From JAAYDS01 sp012729155 (lineage in GTDB: Bacteria > Chloroflexota > Anaerolineae > UBA1429), in the NCBI GenBank assembly GCA_036774405.1, contig DAIPBO010000008.1, forward strand, positions 42,779 to 106,778: a stretch of DNA of 64,000 nucleotides, in the 5' to 3' direction. The notes below the pieces were generated by a model. It was not told the origin of the DNA, did not search any database, and saw nothing but the letters and a program-made list of their open reading frames with translations. The position numbers and the translations under genes were made by a program. Within the stretch, counting starts at the first letter, position 1. Every line of letters begins with the position of its first letter. Of the stretch, positions 1 through 7,816 are shown piece after piece.

Positions 1-213
1 ACGACCATCGGTCTGCCCATGGATGAGAGCGTGGCTGTCGCCGTCAAGTTTGAGTCTGGGGGGCAGGTGCCTGTGGGAACGGTGCTACGCGAGCAGCGCA
101 TTGGCTATCGTTGGCCACATGGCCTGCTGCGAAAGGCTGAAGTGGTGGTTTGTGGCTCGGCGACGCGCGGCCAGGGCACCCCGGCGGCATCAGGGCCGGC
201 GCCAGTGGCGTAG
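1..213 (+). CDS. C-terminal end of an unidentified protein (5' end outside the window)
   Basis: The reading frame is open from base 1 and stops with TAG at 211-213, ten bases before the next gene, so it is probably the tail of a gene that starts upstream of the window. The visible 70 residues have a compact, mixed hydrophobic first part and an Ala/Gly/Pro-rich tail. I do not recognise a family. An in-frame ATG at 19 exists but has no convincing ribosome binding site. It probably belongs to the same transcript as the zinc-ribbon/TPR gene that follows. Confidence 0.45.
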   Translation, partial: TTIGLPMDESVAVAVKFESGGQVPVGTVLREQRIGYRWPHGLLRKAEVVVCGSATRGQGTPAASGPAPVA

Positions 214-222
214 GAGGAGAGC

Positions 223-750
223 ATGACCGAGCACCTGACCGCCTGCCCCTATTGTGGCGATGTCTTGCCCGCCGAGGATGCCATCTGCCCGGCATGCCAC
301 GAGAACCTGGCCGGGCTGATCCAGCTTGAGAAGCGGCACCTGCTGCTCTATAACGAGGCTCTAGACGCCGCCCGCTCGGGCGATCTCGAAAGCGCGCGGG
401 TGGTGCTATTGATGAGCCTGCGTGCCCGCAGCGACTTTGGCCCGGGTTACCGGTTGCTCGCCAAGGTGTATGCTGCGCAGGGCAACGTCGCACAGGCACG
501 CCTGGCGGCACAGGCGGCGCTCAAGCGGCTGCCGGGCGACGCTGATCTCGAGGACCTGATCAAGGGGCTCGATCAGAGCACGCATGCGGACATATTAGCT
601 CAAGAGAGCATAGACGGTCATCCGGCGGCACCCCCGCCGAGCGAGGCCTCGGCCGAGCGCAAGGACATCGTTGCTGCCTATGGCGCCGGGGCTGCCCTTG
701 TAGGGTTGGGGGCCTTTATCGTGGGCCTGTTGCGCGGTGGCCGAGATTGA
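223..750 (+). CDS. Zinc-ribbon / TPR-like protein with C-terminal membrane anchor
   Basis: The 175-residue product starts with a four-cysteine zinc ribbon (CPYC and CPAC pairs, residues 8-25). Two or more TPR-like helical hairpins follow (about residues 30-110: alternating small/large residues and a LAKVYAAQGN-type repeat), then a polar linker rich in Ala/Pro, and one C-terminal transmembrane helix (about 150-168) ending in RGGRD. It should be tail-anchored with the TPRs in the cytoplasm. The start ATG has a strong upstream GGAGGAG. N-terminal zinc ribbons recur in the signalling operon on the other side of serS, suggesting a shared protein-architecture style, but no function can be assigned. 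Confidence 0.85.
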   Translation: MTEHLTACPYCGDVLPAEDAICPACHENLAGLIQLEKRHLLLYNEALDAARSGDLESARVVLLMSLRARSDFGPGYRLLAKVYAAQGNVAQARLAAQAALKRLPGDADLEDLIKGLDQSTHADILAQESIDGHPAAPPPSEASAERKDIVAAYGAGAALVGLGAFIVGLLRGGRD

Positions 751-775
751 CGCCAACGCCAGCCCATGCTATCAT
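747..775 (+). promoter_or_regulatory. Sigma70-type promoter of the serS T-box leader
   Basis: TTGACG (747-752), 17-nt spacer, TATCAT (770-775). It overlaps the stop of the preceding gene and would start transcription near 782, just ahead of the T-box leader. Prediction by eye only. Confidence 0.5.
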
Positions 776-781
776 CGTGGC

Positions 782-1030
782 AACAAGCAGAGACGGAGAT
801 GACGCGTCCTGGCAGTCTGCACAGAGAGCCGGCGAATGGTGTGAGCCGGTCAGACACGAGGCGATATCCACTCCCGAGCTGCCCGCGTAAAGGGCAAGGC
901 CCCTAGAGCGGCGCCGGAGCTCACCGTTATCGAGCAGCCCCACGGGCACTGAGGCTGTGCACGGCACAGCAAAGATAGGTGGCACCACGAGCAGCGCTCT
1001 CGTCCTATTGGCGAGAGCGCTATTCTTTTA
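782..1030 (+). promoter_or_regulatory. T-box riboswitch leader, serine (UCC specifier), controlling serS
   Basis: The leader carries the hallmarks of a T-box. There is a stem I region with an AGAGAG-type element and apical GTGAGCC (about 821-848). A specifier segment GATA-TCC-AC has the serine codon TCC at 867-869. A conserved T-box core follows (TAGGTGGCACCACG, 976-989), immediately ahead of a competing terminator hairpin (993-1021) with a T-rich tail. Uncharged tRNA-Ser(GGA) would pair with TCC and, through its NCCA end, with the TGGC of the T-box, stabilising the antiterminator and switching serS on during serine-tRNA shortage. The identity of the downstream gene agrees with the specifier. 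Confidence 0.87.
993..1029 (+). terminator. Regulated intrinsic terminator of the T-box
   Basis: A ten-base-pair stem (993-1002 with 1012-1021, AGCGCTCTCG / CGAGAGCGCT) and a nine-base loop are followed by ATTCTTTT. The 5' arm overlaps the sequence right after the T-box core, so terminator and antiterminator are mutually exclusive. Confidence 0.8.
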
Positions 1031-1048
1031 CATGGCGAGGTGAAGAAA

Positions 1049-2326
1049 ATGATCGATCTGGCGTTCATTCGCGAGAATCCCGCAAAGATCAGAGAGGCCC
1101 TGCAAGCGCTCAACAGCTCTGGCCCGCTTGAGGAAATCCTTGCGCTCGACCAGCAGCGCCGTGACGTGCTCATCGAGGTCGAAAGGCTGCGAGCTGAGCG
1201 CAATCGCGTGTCAAAGGAGATCCCCCGCGTCAGCGACGCGGCCGAACGCCAGAGGCTCATTGAGGCGATGCGTGGCGTGGCCGACCAGATCAAAGACCTC
1301 GAGGTGACGCTGGGCCCAGTCGCAGAGCGCCTGCAAGCTGCTCTGCTCGAGATGCCCAACTTGCCAGACCCCTCAGTGCCGATGGGGCCCGACGAGACGC
1401 ACAACGTGGTGGTGCGCCAGGTGGGCGATCTGCCCACGTTTGGCTTTGCTCCCAAGGCGCACTGGGACCTGGGCACCGACCTGGGCTTGATCGACTTTGA
1501 GCGCGGCGTCAAGCTCTCTGGCACGCGCTTTTATCTGCTACGCGACGCCGGCGCCAGGCTACAGCGCGCTCTCATCGCCTGGATGCTCGATGTGCATACG
1601 CAACAGCACGGCTATGGTGAAGTGTATCCGCCGTACATGGTGCGTGCTCAAGCGCTAGTAGGCACCGGGAACCTGCCCAAGTTCGGCGACAATCTCTACC
1701 ACGATGCTGAAGAAGACCTATGGCTCATCCCCACGGCAGAGGTGCCCGTCACGAACATGTATGGTGACGAGATCCTCGACGAAACGACACTGCCCATCTA
1801 CCATGTTGCGTATACGGCCTGCTTCCGTCGTGAAAAGATGTCGGCAGGCAAAGACACTCGAGGCATCAAGCGGGGCCATCAGTTTGACAAGGTCGAGATG
1901 GTCAAGTTCGTGCATCCTGACCGGTCAATGATCGAGCTCGAGACGCTGGTCGACAACGCAGCAGACATCTGCCGGCAACTCGAACTGCCGCATCGCATCG
2001 TGCAGATGTGCACCGGCGATCTCAGCTTTTCGGCTGCCATCAAATTCGACGTCGAGGTATGGGCGCCTGGCTGTGGCGAGTGGCTCGAGGTGTCCTCATG
2101 CAGCAACTTTAAGGACTTTCAAGCTAGGCGTGCCAACATTCGCTTCCGTCCTGCCGATGGCGGCAAGGTACAGTATGTTCATACGCTCAATGGCTCAGGC
2201 CTGGCCCTGCCGCGCACACTGATAGCCGTGATGGAGAACTACCAGCAGGCGGATGGCAGCATCGTGGTGCCGGCGGTGCTGCGCCCCTACATGGGGGGCG
2301 TCGCGCGTATCGGCCGGCGTTGCTAG
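1049..2326 (+). CDS. serS: Serine--tRNA ligase
   Basis: This is a class II seryl-tRNA synthetase, charging tRNA-Ser (and tRNA-Sec if present) with serine. The N-terminal 100 residues form the tRNA-binding antiparallel coiled coil. Then come the class II motifs: TAEVPVTN, motif 2 FRRE followed by GIKRGHQFDKVE, and motif 3 in the C-terminal stretch LNGSGLALPRTL. Length (about 425 residues) is normal. I choose the ATG at 1049, preceded by GCGAGGTGA; a GTG at 1040 would add only three residues and would put the Shine-Dalgarno inside the gene. Expression is controlled by the upstream serine T-box. The stop codon overlaps the end of the convergent kinase gene by four bases. Confidence 0.97.
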   Translation: MIDLAFIRENPAKIREALQALNSSGPLEEILALDQQRRDVLIEVERLRAERNRVSKEIPRVSDAAERQRLIEAMRGVADQIKDLEVTLGPVAERLQAALLEMPNLPDPSVPMGPDETHNVVVRQVGDLPTFGFAPKAHWDLGTDLGLIDFERGVKLSGTRFYLLRDAGARLQRALIAWMLDVHTQQHGYGEVYPPYMVRAQALVGTGNLPKFGDNLYHDAEEDLWLIPTAEVPVTNMYGDEILDETTLPIYHVAYTACFRREKMSAGKDTRGIKRGHQFDKVEMVKFVHPDRSMIELETLVDNAADICRQLELPHRIVQMCTGDLSFSAAIKFDVEVWAPGCGEWLEVSSCSNFKDFQARRANIRFRPADGGKVQYVHTLNGSGLALPRTLIAVMENYQQADGSIVVPAVLRPYMGGVARIGRRC

Positions 2327-4236
2327 CGCGCAAACGAGCGCCAAACGCCCTTGATGGCGCCAAGGACGCCGCTCGCCAACACCACGGCTACGATCACGAT
2401 CAGCCACAGTGCGATGAGCAATGTTGGCGGCCCCAGAACGGCCGCCAGCGCCATTCCCAGCGGTGGCATAAACCCGATAACGGGCCCGACCAGCTTGTCG
2501 AGAGTGGAGTTGGCGAGCAGCAGGTCTCTGCCATAGTGCAGGCCCACACCTGCTCCTACGCTCAGTGCCGCCCAAAGCAGCCAGAAAAGCCACGGGCTGC
2601 GACGAAAAGGCCGCACCAGCTTCTGGCTCATACTGGCTCCCCAGCGACCTGCCGCCACGATGCCGCGCCAGGCCGTTGGCACCGCCGTCGAAAAGGCGCG
2701 CCAGAGGATGCGGAGCACCTCGCGCCACACCGATACTCGCGCCAGAATCGACACCTGGACCGGGCCTGCCGCGGCTGTGCTGTCGGTCGCACCTTCCGTC
2801 TCACACACGAGCGTCACTGTGCCCTGTTGTTGCCGCCGGAGAGGCAGGTCTTCTGCGTGCACGGTCACTGTCAGCTCAACCGGACGCCCCGCCCAGAGGT
2901 GCAGCGTAGTCGGGAAGGCCTCAATCCAGGGCTCATCTGCCGAGACGCTCACCTGGGCATAGCCGCGGCTGCGATTGTCTATCTTGAGATGCTCGATAAG
3001 CGCCGCCTCGCGCGCGATGCTACCCAAGTTGATACTGGGCTGGCTAGCTTCTACCTGTGGGTGCGGTAGGCCAGGGTCGACGATGTGCAGAAATCTCTCC
3101 AGTCCTCGATCCTGATTCTGCTCGCCTTTTCTGATCTCGTCGGCGGCCACGGCAAGATCGAGCCGGTTGAGGTCGCCTAGCCAGCGCTGGAAATCGCCCT
3201 GATATAGAAAGCGCCTCGCTACGTCCCAATGCTGGTCGCACAGGGTGGGAAGGGCCCCCACCGTGCGGATCTGAACATTGCCGGGAAAGGTGAACGCCTC
3301 CAGAGTGCGGCTTGGGGTGCTGAGCGTCTCGAGTGCCACGCGCAGCTCTGACGCGGTGCTGCGACGTTCGGGGTCGGGCCGCAGGGCGCGTTCTAGCGCC
3401 AGCGCCAGCTCTTGTGGCAAAGCAGCCAACTTGGGCCACTTGAACGGGTGATCGCGAGGGTCGTCGTCGGTGAGTAGATGATAGATGGTCGCCGCAGCGG
3501 CAAACACATCAGAGCGCGGCACCGGCCGCCCGCGATACTGCTCTGGCGGCGCATAACCGTCAGTGCCATACACGGCCGCGTCTGCTCCATCATTACCGAC
3601 GTTACCGCCCTGGCGCACGCCGGCAGTGCCAAAGTCCACCAGGCGCACATCGCCCAGTTGCGCCTCGAGGATCAGGTTAGCCGGTTTGATGTCGAGGTGC
3701 ATCACCGGGCGTTGCTGGCCGTGCAGGTATTCTAGAATGCGGCACAGCTGCACGGCATAGCGGATGACCTCTTCGCGGTGAATCATGGCGCCTGGGGCGG
3801 TGGAGCGCCCCCCCAGGCGCCGCGTCACAAACGATTCGAGGTTTCGCCCCTCGATGTACTCCATCACCAGGTAGTAGCCGCCCGATTCCTCAAAGAAGGT
3901 GTAGATCTTGGGGATGCCCGGGTGATTCAGATAGGCGAGGGTACGCCCCTCTTCTTCAAATCTCTGTCGCGCCTGCCGGCGCTGCTGTTCGTCTGAGGCA
4001 TCATAATAAGTCAGCATCTGCTTGATAACGCAGAGCCGGCCAAAGGCGCGTGTATCGCGCGCCAGGTAGATGGCCCCCATGCCCCCTTTGGAGATGGAGC
4101 GTACGATCTCATAGTCACCGCCGCGCAGAGCGCCGGTCAGCTCGGTGGGCGTGGCTGTGGGGCGCCCACAATGCGGGCAGAACCGCGACTGTGGGCGCAA
4201 CGGGGCGCCGCAGGCCGGGCAGGCGTAGTGTGTCAT
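2323..4236 (-). CDS. Membrane-anchored Ser/Thr protein kinase with N-terminal zinc ribbon
   Basis: 637 residues. A zinc ribbon (C6, C9, C20, C23) is followed by a Hanks-type kinase domain (about 42-300): Gly-rich loop SKGGMGAIYLA, lysine K72, catalytic D182 in an HLDIKPANL loop (HRD changed to HLD, the catalytic Asp kept), and DFG at 201-203. After that come a region of about 120 residues with no assignment, a beta-sandwich-like segment (about 420-500), and two or three C-terminal hydrophobic helices (about 555-632). Replacement of the HRD arginine suggests the kinase does not need activation-loop phosphorylation of the RD type. It is the last gene of a five-gene minus-strand operon, starting inside the stop of the zinc-ribbon/FHA gene (ATGA overlap). 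Confidence 0.93.
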   Translation of the reverse strand: MTHYACPACGAPLRPQSRFCPHCGRPTATPTELTGALRGGDYEIVRSISKGGMGAIYLARDTRAFGRLCVIKQMLTYYDASDEQQRRQARQRFEEEGRTLAYLNHPGIPKIYTFFEESGGYYLVMEYIEGRNLESFVTRRLGGRSTAPGAMIHREEVIRYAVQLCRILEYLHGQQRPVMHLDIKPANLILEAQLGDVRLVDFGTAGVRQGGNVGNDGADAAVYGTDGYAPPEQYRGRPVPRSDVFAAAATIYHLLTDDDPRDHPFKWPKLAALPQELALALERALRPDPERRSTASELRVALETLSTPSRTLEAFTFPGNVQIRTVGALPTLCDQHWDVARRFLYQGDFQRWLGDLNRLDLAVAADEIRKGEQNQDRGLERFLHIVDPGLPHPQVEASQPSINLGSIAREAALIEHLKIDNRSRGYAQVSVSADEPWIEAFPTTLHLWAGRPVELTVTVHAEDLPLRRQQQGTVTLVCETEGATDSTAAAGPVQVSILARVSVWREVLRILWRAFSTAVPTAWRGIVAAGRWGASMSQKLVRPFRRSPWLFWLLWAALSVGAGVGLHYGRDLLLANSTLDKLVGPVIGFMPPLGMALAAVLGPPTLLIALWLIVIVAVVLASGVLGAIKGVWRSFAR

Positions 4237-5276
4237 CCGGCGCGGAACACCAGCTTGACCTTGCCGGCACGTATTTCGTCGCCATCGTGCAGCGCCACTG
4301 GCAGTCCGGGCTGCAGCCGAGTGCGGTTGAGCCAGGTCGCGTTGGTGCTGTTCAGGTCTTGAATGGCGAACTGGCCTTCTCCGACGGTGATCTTAAAGTG
4401 GCGCCTCGAAACGCCCCCAGCTTCGCCGCCGTGAGGCGTCAGGTCGACATCGGGGAAGGTGTTCGAGAAGGGATCTTCACGGCCGACCAACACTTCACCA
4501 GGCCCCAAGAGGGCGATGGTCGCGCCGCTATCGGGCACAAAGAGGTGCGGCCCCACAGGCGTGGGCGCGGTGACGGCAGCGGTTGCTGTCAGGTCGGCGG
4601 GTTGTGCTGGCGGCATGCCGGTCTCTGCCTTGGCGGGCGTGGCGCTGGAAGCGGCCGGAGCGCTACTCGTCACTGTTGCTGCCGCAGGCCCTACAAGGGC
4701 AGCACCACAGAAATCGCAGAAGGCATCCTCGGGGGCTACGTGAGCACCACACGAAGGACACTCGCTGGGTGCAGACGGTGCCGCTTCCGGCTCGCCAAGG
4801 CTCTGCGACGCCTCGGGCGACAGGACAGGCGCCGGCGCGACGGATGGCTCGGCTGGCGCGGGTTCTGCAGTCTGCTCGTTGACCGTGGCCGTTGGCTGCC
4901 CTGTCTCCGTTGTGGAGGCCGCTGCCAGTGCCGCCCCGCATTTGGCGCAGAAGGCGTCATCGGGCTCTGCCTGAGCGCCACAGCGCGGGCATGCCAGCGC
5001 TACCGGCTCGACGACAGGCTGCATCACGGCCGGCGCTGCCGCCACAGCCGCTGCCTCAGGGGCTGGGCCCTCAAGCGGAGCGCCGCACTCGCCGCAGAAC
5101 AGCTCGCCAGGCGTGTTCACGCCGCCGCACCGGGTGCATGTGCCAGCCTGGGCTGTCGGCTGATCGGCGGATACGGCCTCTGGCAGAGGCGTCACAGGCT
5201 GCGCCAGGCGCTGGCCGCACTGGTCACAAAACACCGCGTCACTCTGATTCTCGTTGCCGCACTTGGGGCATTTCAT
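4233..5276 (-). CDS. Multi-zinc-ribbon protein with C-terminal FHA domain
   Basis: About 347 residues. Four zinc ribbons of the CPxCG...FCxxCG type are separated by Ala/Pro/Thr-rich linkers. A C-terminal FHA domain (last about 100 residues) shows the phosphothreonine-binding pattern LVGRED, SRRHFKI and LNSTNATWLN. It should dock Thr-phosphorylated partners, most simply the products of the flanking kinases. I place the start at the ATG at 5276 because AAAGGAG lies at the right distance; an upstream in-frame ATG would add nine residues ahead of the first ribbon. It overlaps the downstream kinase by four bases and lies 23 bases from the vWA gene, so co-translation in one operon is likely. Confidence 0.92.
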   Translation of the reverse strand: MKCPKCGNENQSDAVFCDQCGQRLAQPVTPLPEAVSADQPTAQAGTCTRCGGVNTPGELFCGECGAPLEGPAPEAAAVAAAPAVMQPVVEPVALACPRCGAQAEPDDAFCAKCGAALAAASTTETGQPTATVNEQTAEPAPAEPSVAPAPVLSPEASQSLGEPEAAPSAPSECPSCGAHVAPEDAFCDFCGAALVGPAAATVTSSAPAASSATPAKAETGMPPAQPADLTATAAVTAPTPVGPHLFVPDSGATIALLGPGEVLVGREDPFSNTFPDVDLTPHGGEAGGVSRRHFKITVGEGQFAIQDLNSTNATWLNRTRLQPGLPVALHDGDEIRAGKVKLVFRAG

Positions 5277-5299
5277 GTCTGGCTCCTTTGCGCCTCTCA

Positions 5300-6547
5300 T
5301 CACAGCTCTTGGGTGAGCTTGCGGGTCTGGTAACGTAGCTTCTTTGTGCCGCCCGACGACATCTGACCAGCCTGTTCCAGGTTGTCGGCCTCCTGGTTGG
5401 CCGCGCGTGCGAGGTCATCCTCACCGAGTTCGAGCAACCGGGTTGCTGCGGCGCGCAGCTTTTGCGTCGCGCCGATGATGTTGCCCTGTTGCGCCTCTTC
5501 CAGAGCACGTGTTTGTAGCTTGAACGCGGTCACCTTCTCGACGATGTTCATCAGGGTGGGGTCGTATGTGCGCACCAGGGCTGGGTCTGTTACATAGTCA
5601 ACCACGATGTCGCTGCGCCCTGACACGTCCGAGGTGTGCTCCAACGGCAAATCATAGCCGAGCTGCGCCTGGGCGATGCGAAAGCGCCCCGCTTGTCGTG
5701 GCGGCAACACCAGTTCTACCAGCAGCGACTTGCCTTGTTCGGCATCGAGTTCCCCGAGTTCGACCTGCACATCATGCTCGCCGATGGGCGCATAGCCCAG
5801 GTTGGCGATCACCGGCGTCACCTGCCATACCTGCCGCGGAACCACGCCCGACACCAGCCGCAGCGTTACCCGCGCATTGCGCACAATCGCCCTCTGTGAG
5901 CGCTCGACTGTCTGCGAAAAAAGCGGCACGATCTCGTCAGGCGATTCGATCAAGTCCGAGTTGCCGCTACTGCGGCGGGCCATCTCGTCCAGCAGCGATT
6001 CATTCCAGTCACTGCCCAGACCAAAGGCCTGGATTGCGATATGGTGGTCGCCGGCCTCGTTCGCCAGGCGGAGACACTGCTCCTCGTCGCCGTAGGTCTG
6101 CCCGTCTGTCAAGAGGATCACCTGGTTAACCCTGTTCTTGTCAAAGCGGCGGTACACCTCGCGCAGGCCCAGGCTCAGCCCGCGGCTCATCTGCGTGCCG
6201 CCTCCGGCCCTGATGCGCGCAATCTGATCGGCAAGCGAGCGGTGTTCGCTCATACGCGCCCCCGCCGCAACCACATCGGCCCGGTCATTGAAGGTTGTCA
6301 CCGACACCAAGTCATCAGTAGAGACCTTGCCGAGCGCCAGACGCACGGCGTCGATCAGCCGCGCGATTTTCTCGCCGCGCATCGAGCCGCTGCGGTCGAG
6401 CACAAAGCCGAAATTGAGCGCCATGCGCGAGCGGGCAATGGTCTCGCCCGGTTTGGCCGTCAACAGCGCATACACCAGCTGGGGGGTACTGGTCACGGGC
6501 ACATACCCCTTGTTGAGACGAGTCGTCAGAGAAACGTGTTCAGGCAT
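5300..6547 (-). CDS. von Willebrand factor A domain protein (intact MIDAS)
   Basis: 415 residues. A short N-terminal beta segment is followed by a vWA domain (about 40-230) with a complete metal-ion-dependent adhesion site: D51-R-S53-G-S55, a Thr in the VTTFND region and the TDG motif (about residue 147). A beta-rich C-terminal domain and a terminal helical segment complete it. There is no signal peptide or membrane helix, so it should be cytoplasmic. Its position between a PP2C phosphatase and an FHA protein, with kinases on both ends, recalls the TerY-P triads (vWA plus PP2C plus kinase). A regulated scaffold or effector role is an inference. Confidence 0.92.
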   Translation of the reverse strand: MPEHVSLTTRLNKGYVPVTSTPQLVYALLTAKPGETIARSRMALNFGFVLDRSGSMRGEKIARLIDAVRLALGKVSTDDLVSVTTFNDRADVVAAGARMSEHRSLADQIARIRAGGGTQMSRGLSLGLREVYRRFDKNRVNQVILLTDGQTYGDEEQCLRLANEAGDHHIAIQAFGLGSDWNESLLDEMARRSSGNSDLIESPDEIVPLFSQTVERSQRAIVRNARVTLRLVSGVVPRQVWQVTPVIANLGYAPIGEHDVQVELGELDAEQGKSLLVELVLPPRQAGRFRIAQAQLGYDLPLEHTSDVSGRSDIVVDYVTDPALVRTYDPTLMNIVEKVTAFKLQTRALEEAQQGNIIGATQKLRAAATRLLELGEDDLARAANQEADNLEQAGQMSSGGTKKLRYQTRKLTQEL

Positions 6548-6562
6548 GTTGCCGCCCTCCGA

Positions 6563-7816
6563 TCAAAATGCGCCTGTATTGAGCTGGGCGACGATCACAG
6601 AGATGTTGTCGTCGCCACCTGCCGCGTTGGCACGGTCTACCAGCAAATCGCAGGCCCGTTGCGGGTCTGATTCGCTCATCAGCACCTCCTCGATGCCGTC
6701 ATCACGCAGCATCTCCCAGAGGCCGTCGCTGCACAGTAGCAGGCGTGCGTTGACGATCATCTCTTCGCAGAACAAATCGAGCCGAGCCGGCTCGGCCTCG
6801 CCCAGGCTGTTGTAGATCACATTGCGGTGAGGATGAGAGAACACTTCTTTCGCGGTGAGCTTGCCGGCATCGACGAGCCGTTGCACCAGTGAGTGGTCGT
6901 GGGTGATCTGCCGCAGCCCATGCTCGTCATAGAGGTAGGCGCGGCTATCGCCCACATTGACGATGTGCACGCTACTGTCGAGCACCAATGCGGCTACGAG
7001 GGTGCTGCTCATGTCGTTGCTCTGTTCTGCTCTGGCGGCGGCCACGGCGCGGTCGGCTGCCAGAGCTGCAGAGGCCAGCACATCGTCGGCGCTGCGCGCC
7101 AGGGGTTGTCCCAGCAGGGCAGGCGCCCAGAACTCGATGTAGACCTCTTGCCAGAGGTGCTGCACGGCGAGCCGGCTGGCAACCTCGCCCGATGCCTGCC
7201 CCCCCAGACCATCGGCCACCACGAACAGCCCCAGGCGGCGCTCGCCGGTGCGCTCGTAGACGCGGCTGTCGATGGCATCCTCATTGACTTTGCGCTGTGC
7301 GCCAGTGTCGGTGCGCAGGCCAACGCGAAGCACAGCCCAGTCTGTGCGCTCGCGCTGCACGCTCATCGGCCGCTCGATAGTGACGAAATAGTCGCGCTCG
7401 CCAACAGTGAGGTGCTCATCGTGAGGTGGCGGCTCCTGGTGACGCTGCTCGACAATGCGCACAAAGCATGGAGCATCTGTCGCGGCGCCGCACTCGGCGC
7501 AAAAGCCGTCGGGCTCGTCGGCGCACAGTGCGCCGCAGTTGGCGCAGCGGTCAAGGTCGATAGCACGAAAAGTGCGCGTTTCGGGCGTCTCTTCGAGCTG
7601 TTGCACGATCTGGAAGCGTTGCTGTAACAGACTGCCGGGCTCCAGCGTCTCGAGCACTTGATCGTGCTCGATCAACAGCGGGCGTGTTGCCTGCCCCGAC
7701 GCTTTAGGAGCGGCAGCCGATACCTCAGCATCAATCGCGTTGAGCCTCACGCCGCAGCGTGCACAGAAACAGGCGTTCTCACGGTTACTCCAGCCACAGT
7801 CCTGGCAGATGATCAT
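6563..7816 (-). CDS. PP2C-family Ser/Thr protein phosphatase with two zinc ribbons
   Basis: 417 residues. Zinc ribbon 1 (C4, C7, C18, C21) and zinc ribbon 2 (C91, C94, C106, C109) precede a PP2C domain (about 165-415). The metal-binding aspartates sit in the expected motifs: KVNED (D180), VVADGLGG (D202), the NVGDSRAYL strand, LLCSDGLWEML, and GGDDNISV near the C-terminus. It should remove phosphates placed by the two kinases of the same operon. The gene overlaps the upstream kinase by four bases (ATGA) and is followed by the vWA gene after 15 bases. Confidence 0.94.
   Translation of the reverse strand: MIICQDCGWSNRENACFCARCGVRLNAIDAEVSAAAPKASGQATRPLLIEHDQVLETLEPGSLLQQRFQIVQQLEETPETRTFRAIDLDRCANCGALCADEPDGFCAECGAATDAPCFVRIVEQRHQEPPPHDEHLTVGERDYFVTIERPMSVQRERTDWAVLRVGLRTDTGAQRKVNEDAIDSRVYERTGERRLGLFVVADGLGGQASGEVASRLAVQHLWQEVYIEFWAPALLGQPLARSADDVLASAALAADRAVAAARAEQSNDMSSTLVAALVLDSSVHIVNVGDSRAYLYDEHGLRQITHDHSLVQRLVDAGKLTAKEVFSHPHRNVIYNSLGEAEPARLDLFCEEMIVNARLLLCSDGLWEMLRDDGIEEVLMSESDPQRACDLLVDRANAAGGDDNISVIVAQLNTGAF

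Noticed and set aside
2320..3069. 249-codon plus-strand frame
   Set aside because: Antisense to the membrane kinase, whose motifs are on the other strand; no ribosome binding site or family.
4050..5333. 427-codon plus-strand frame
   Set aside because: Mirror of the zinc-ribbon/FHA gene in GC-rich DNA; Arg/Gly-rich translation typical of a shadow frame.
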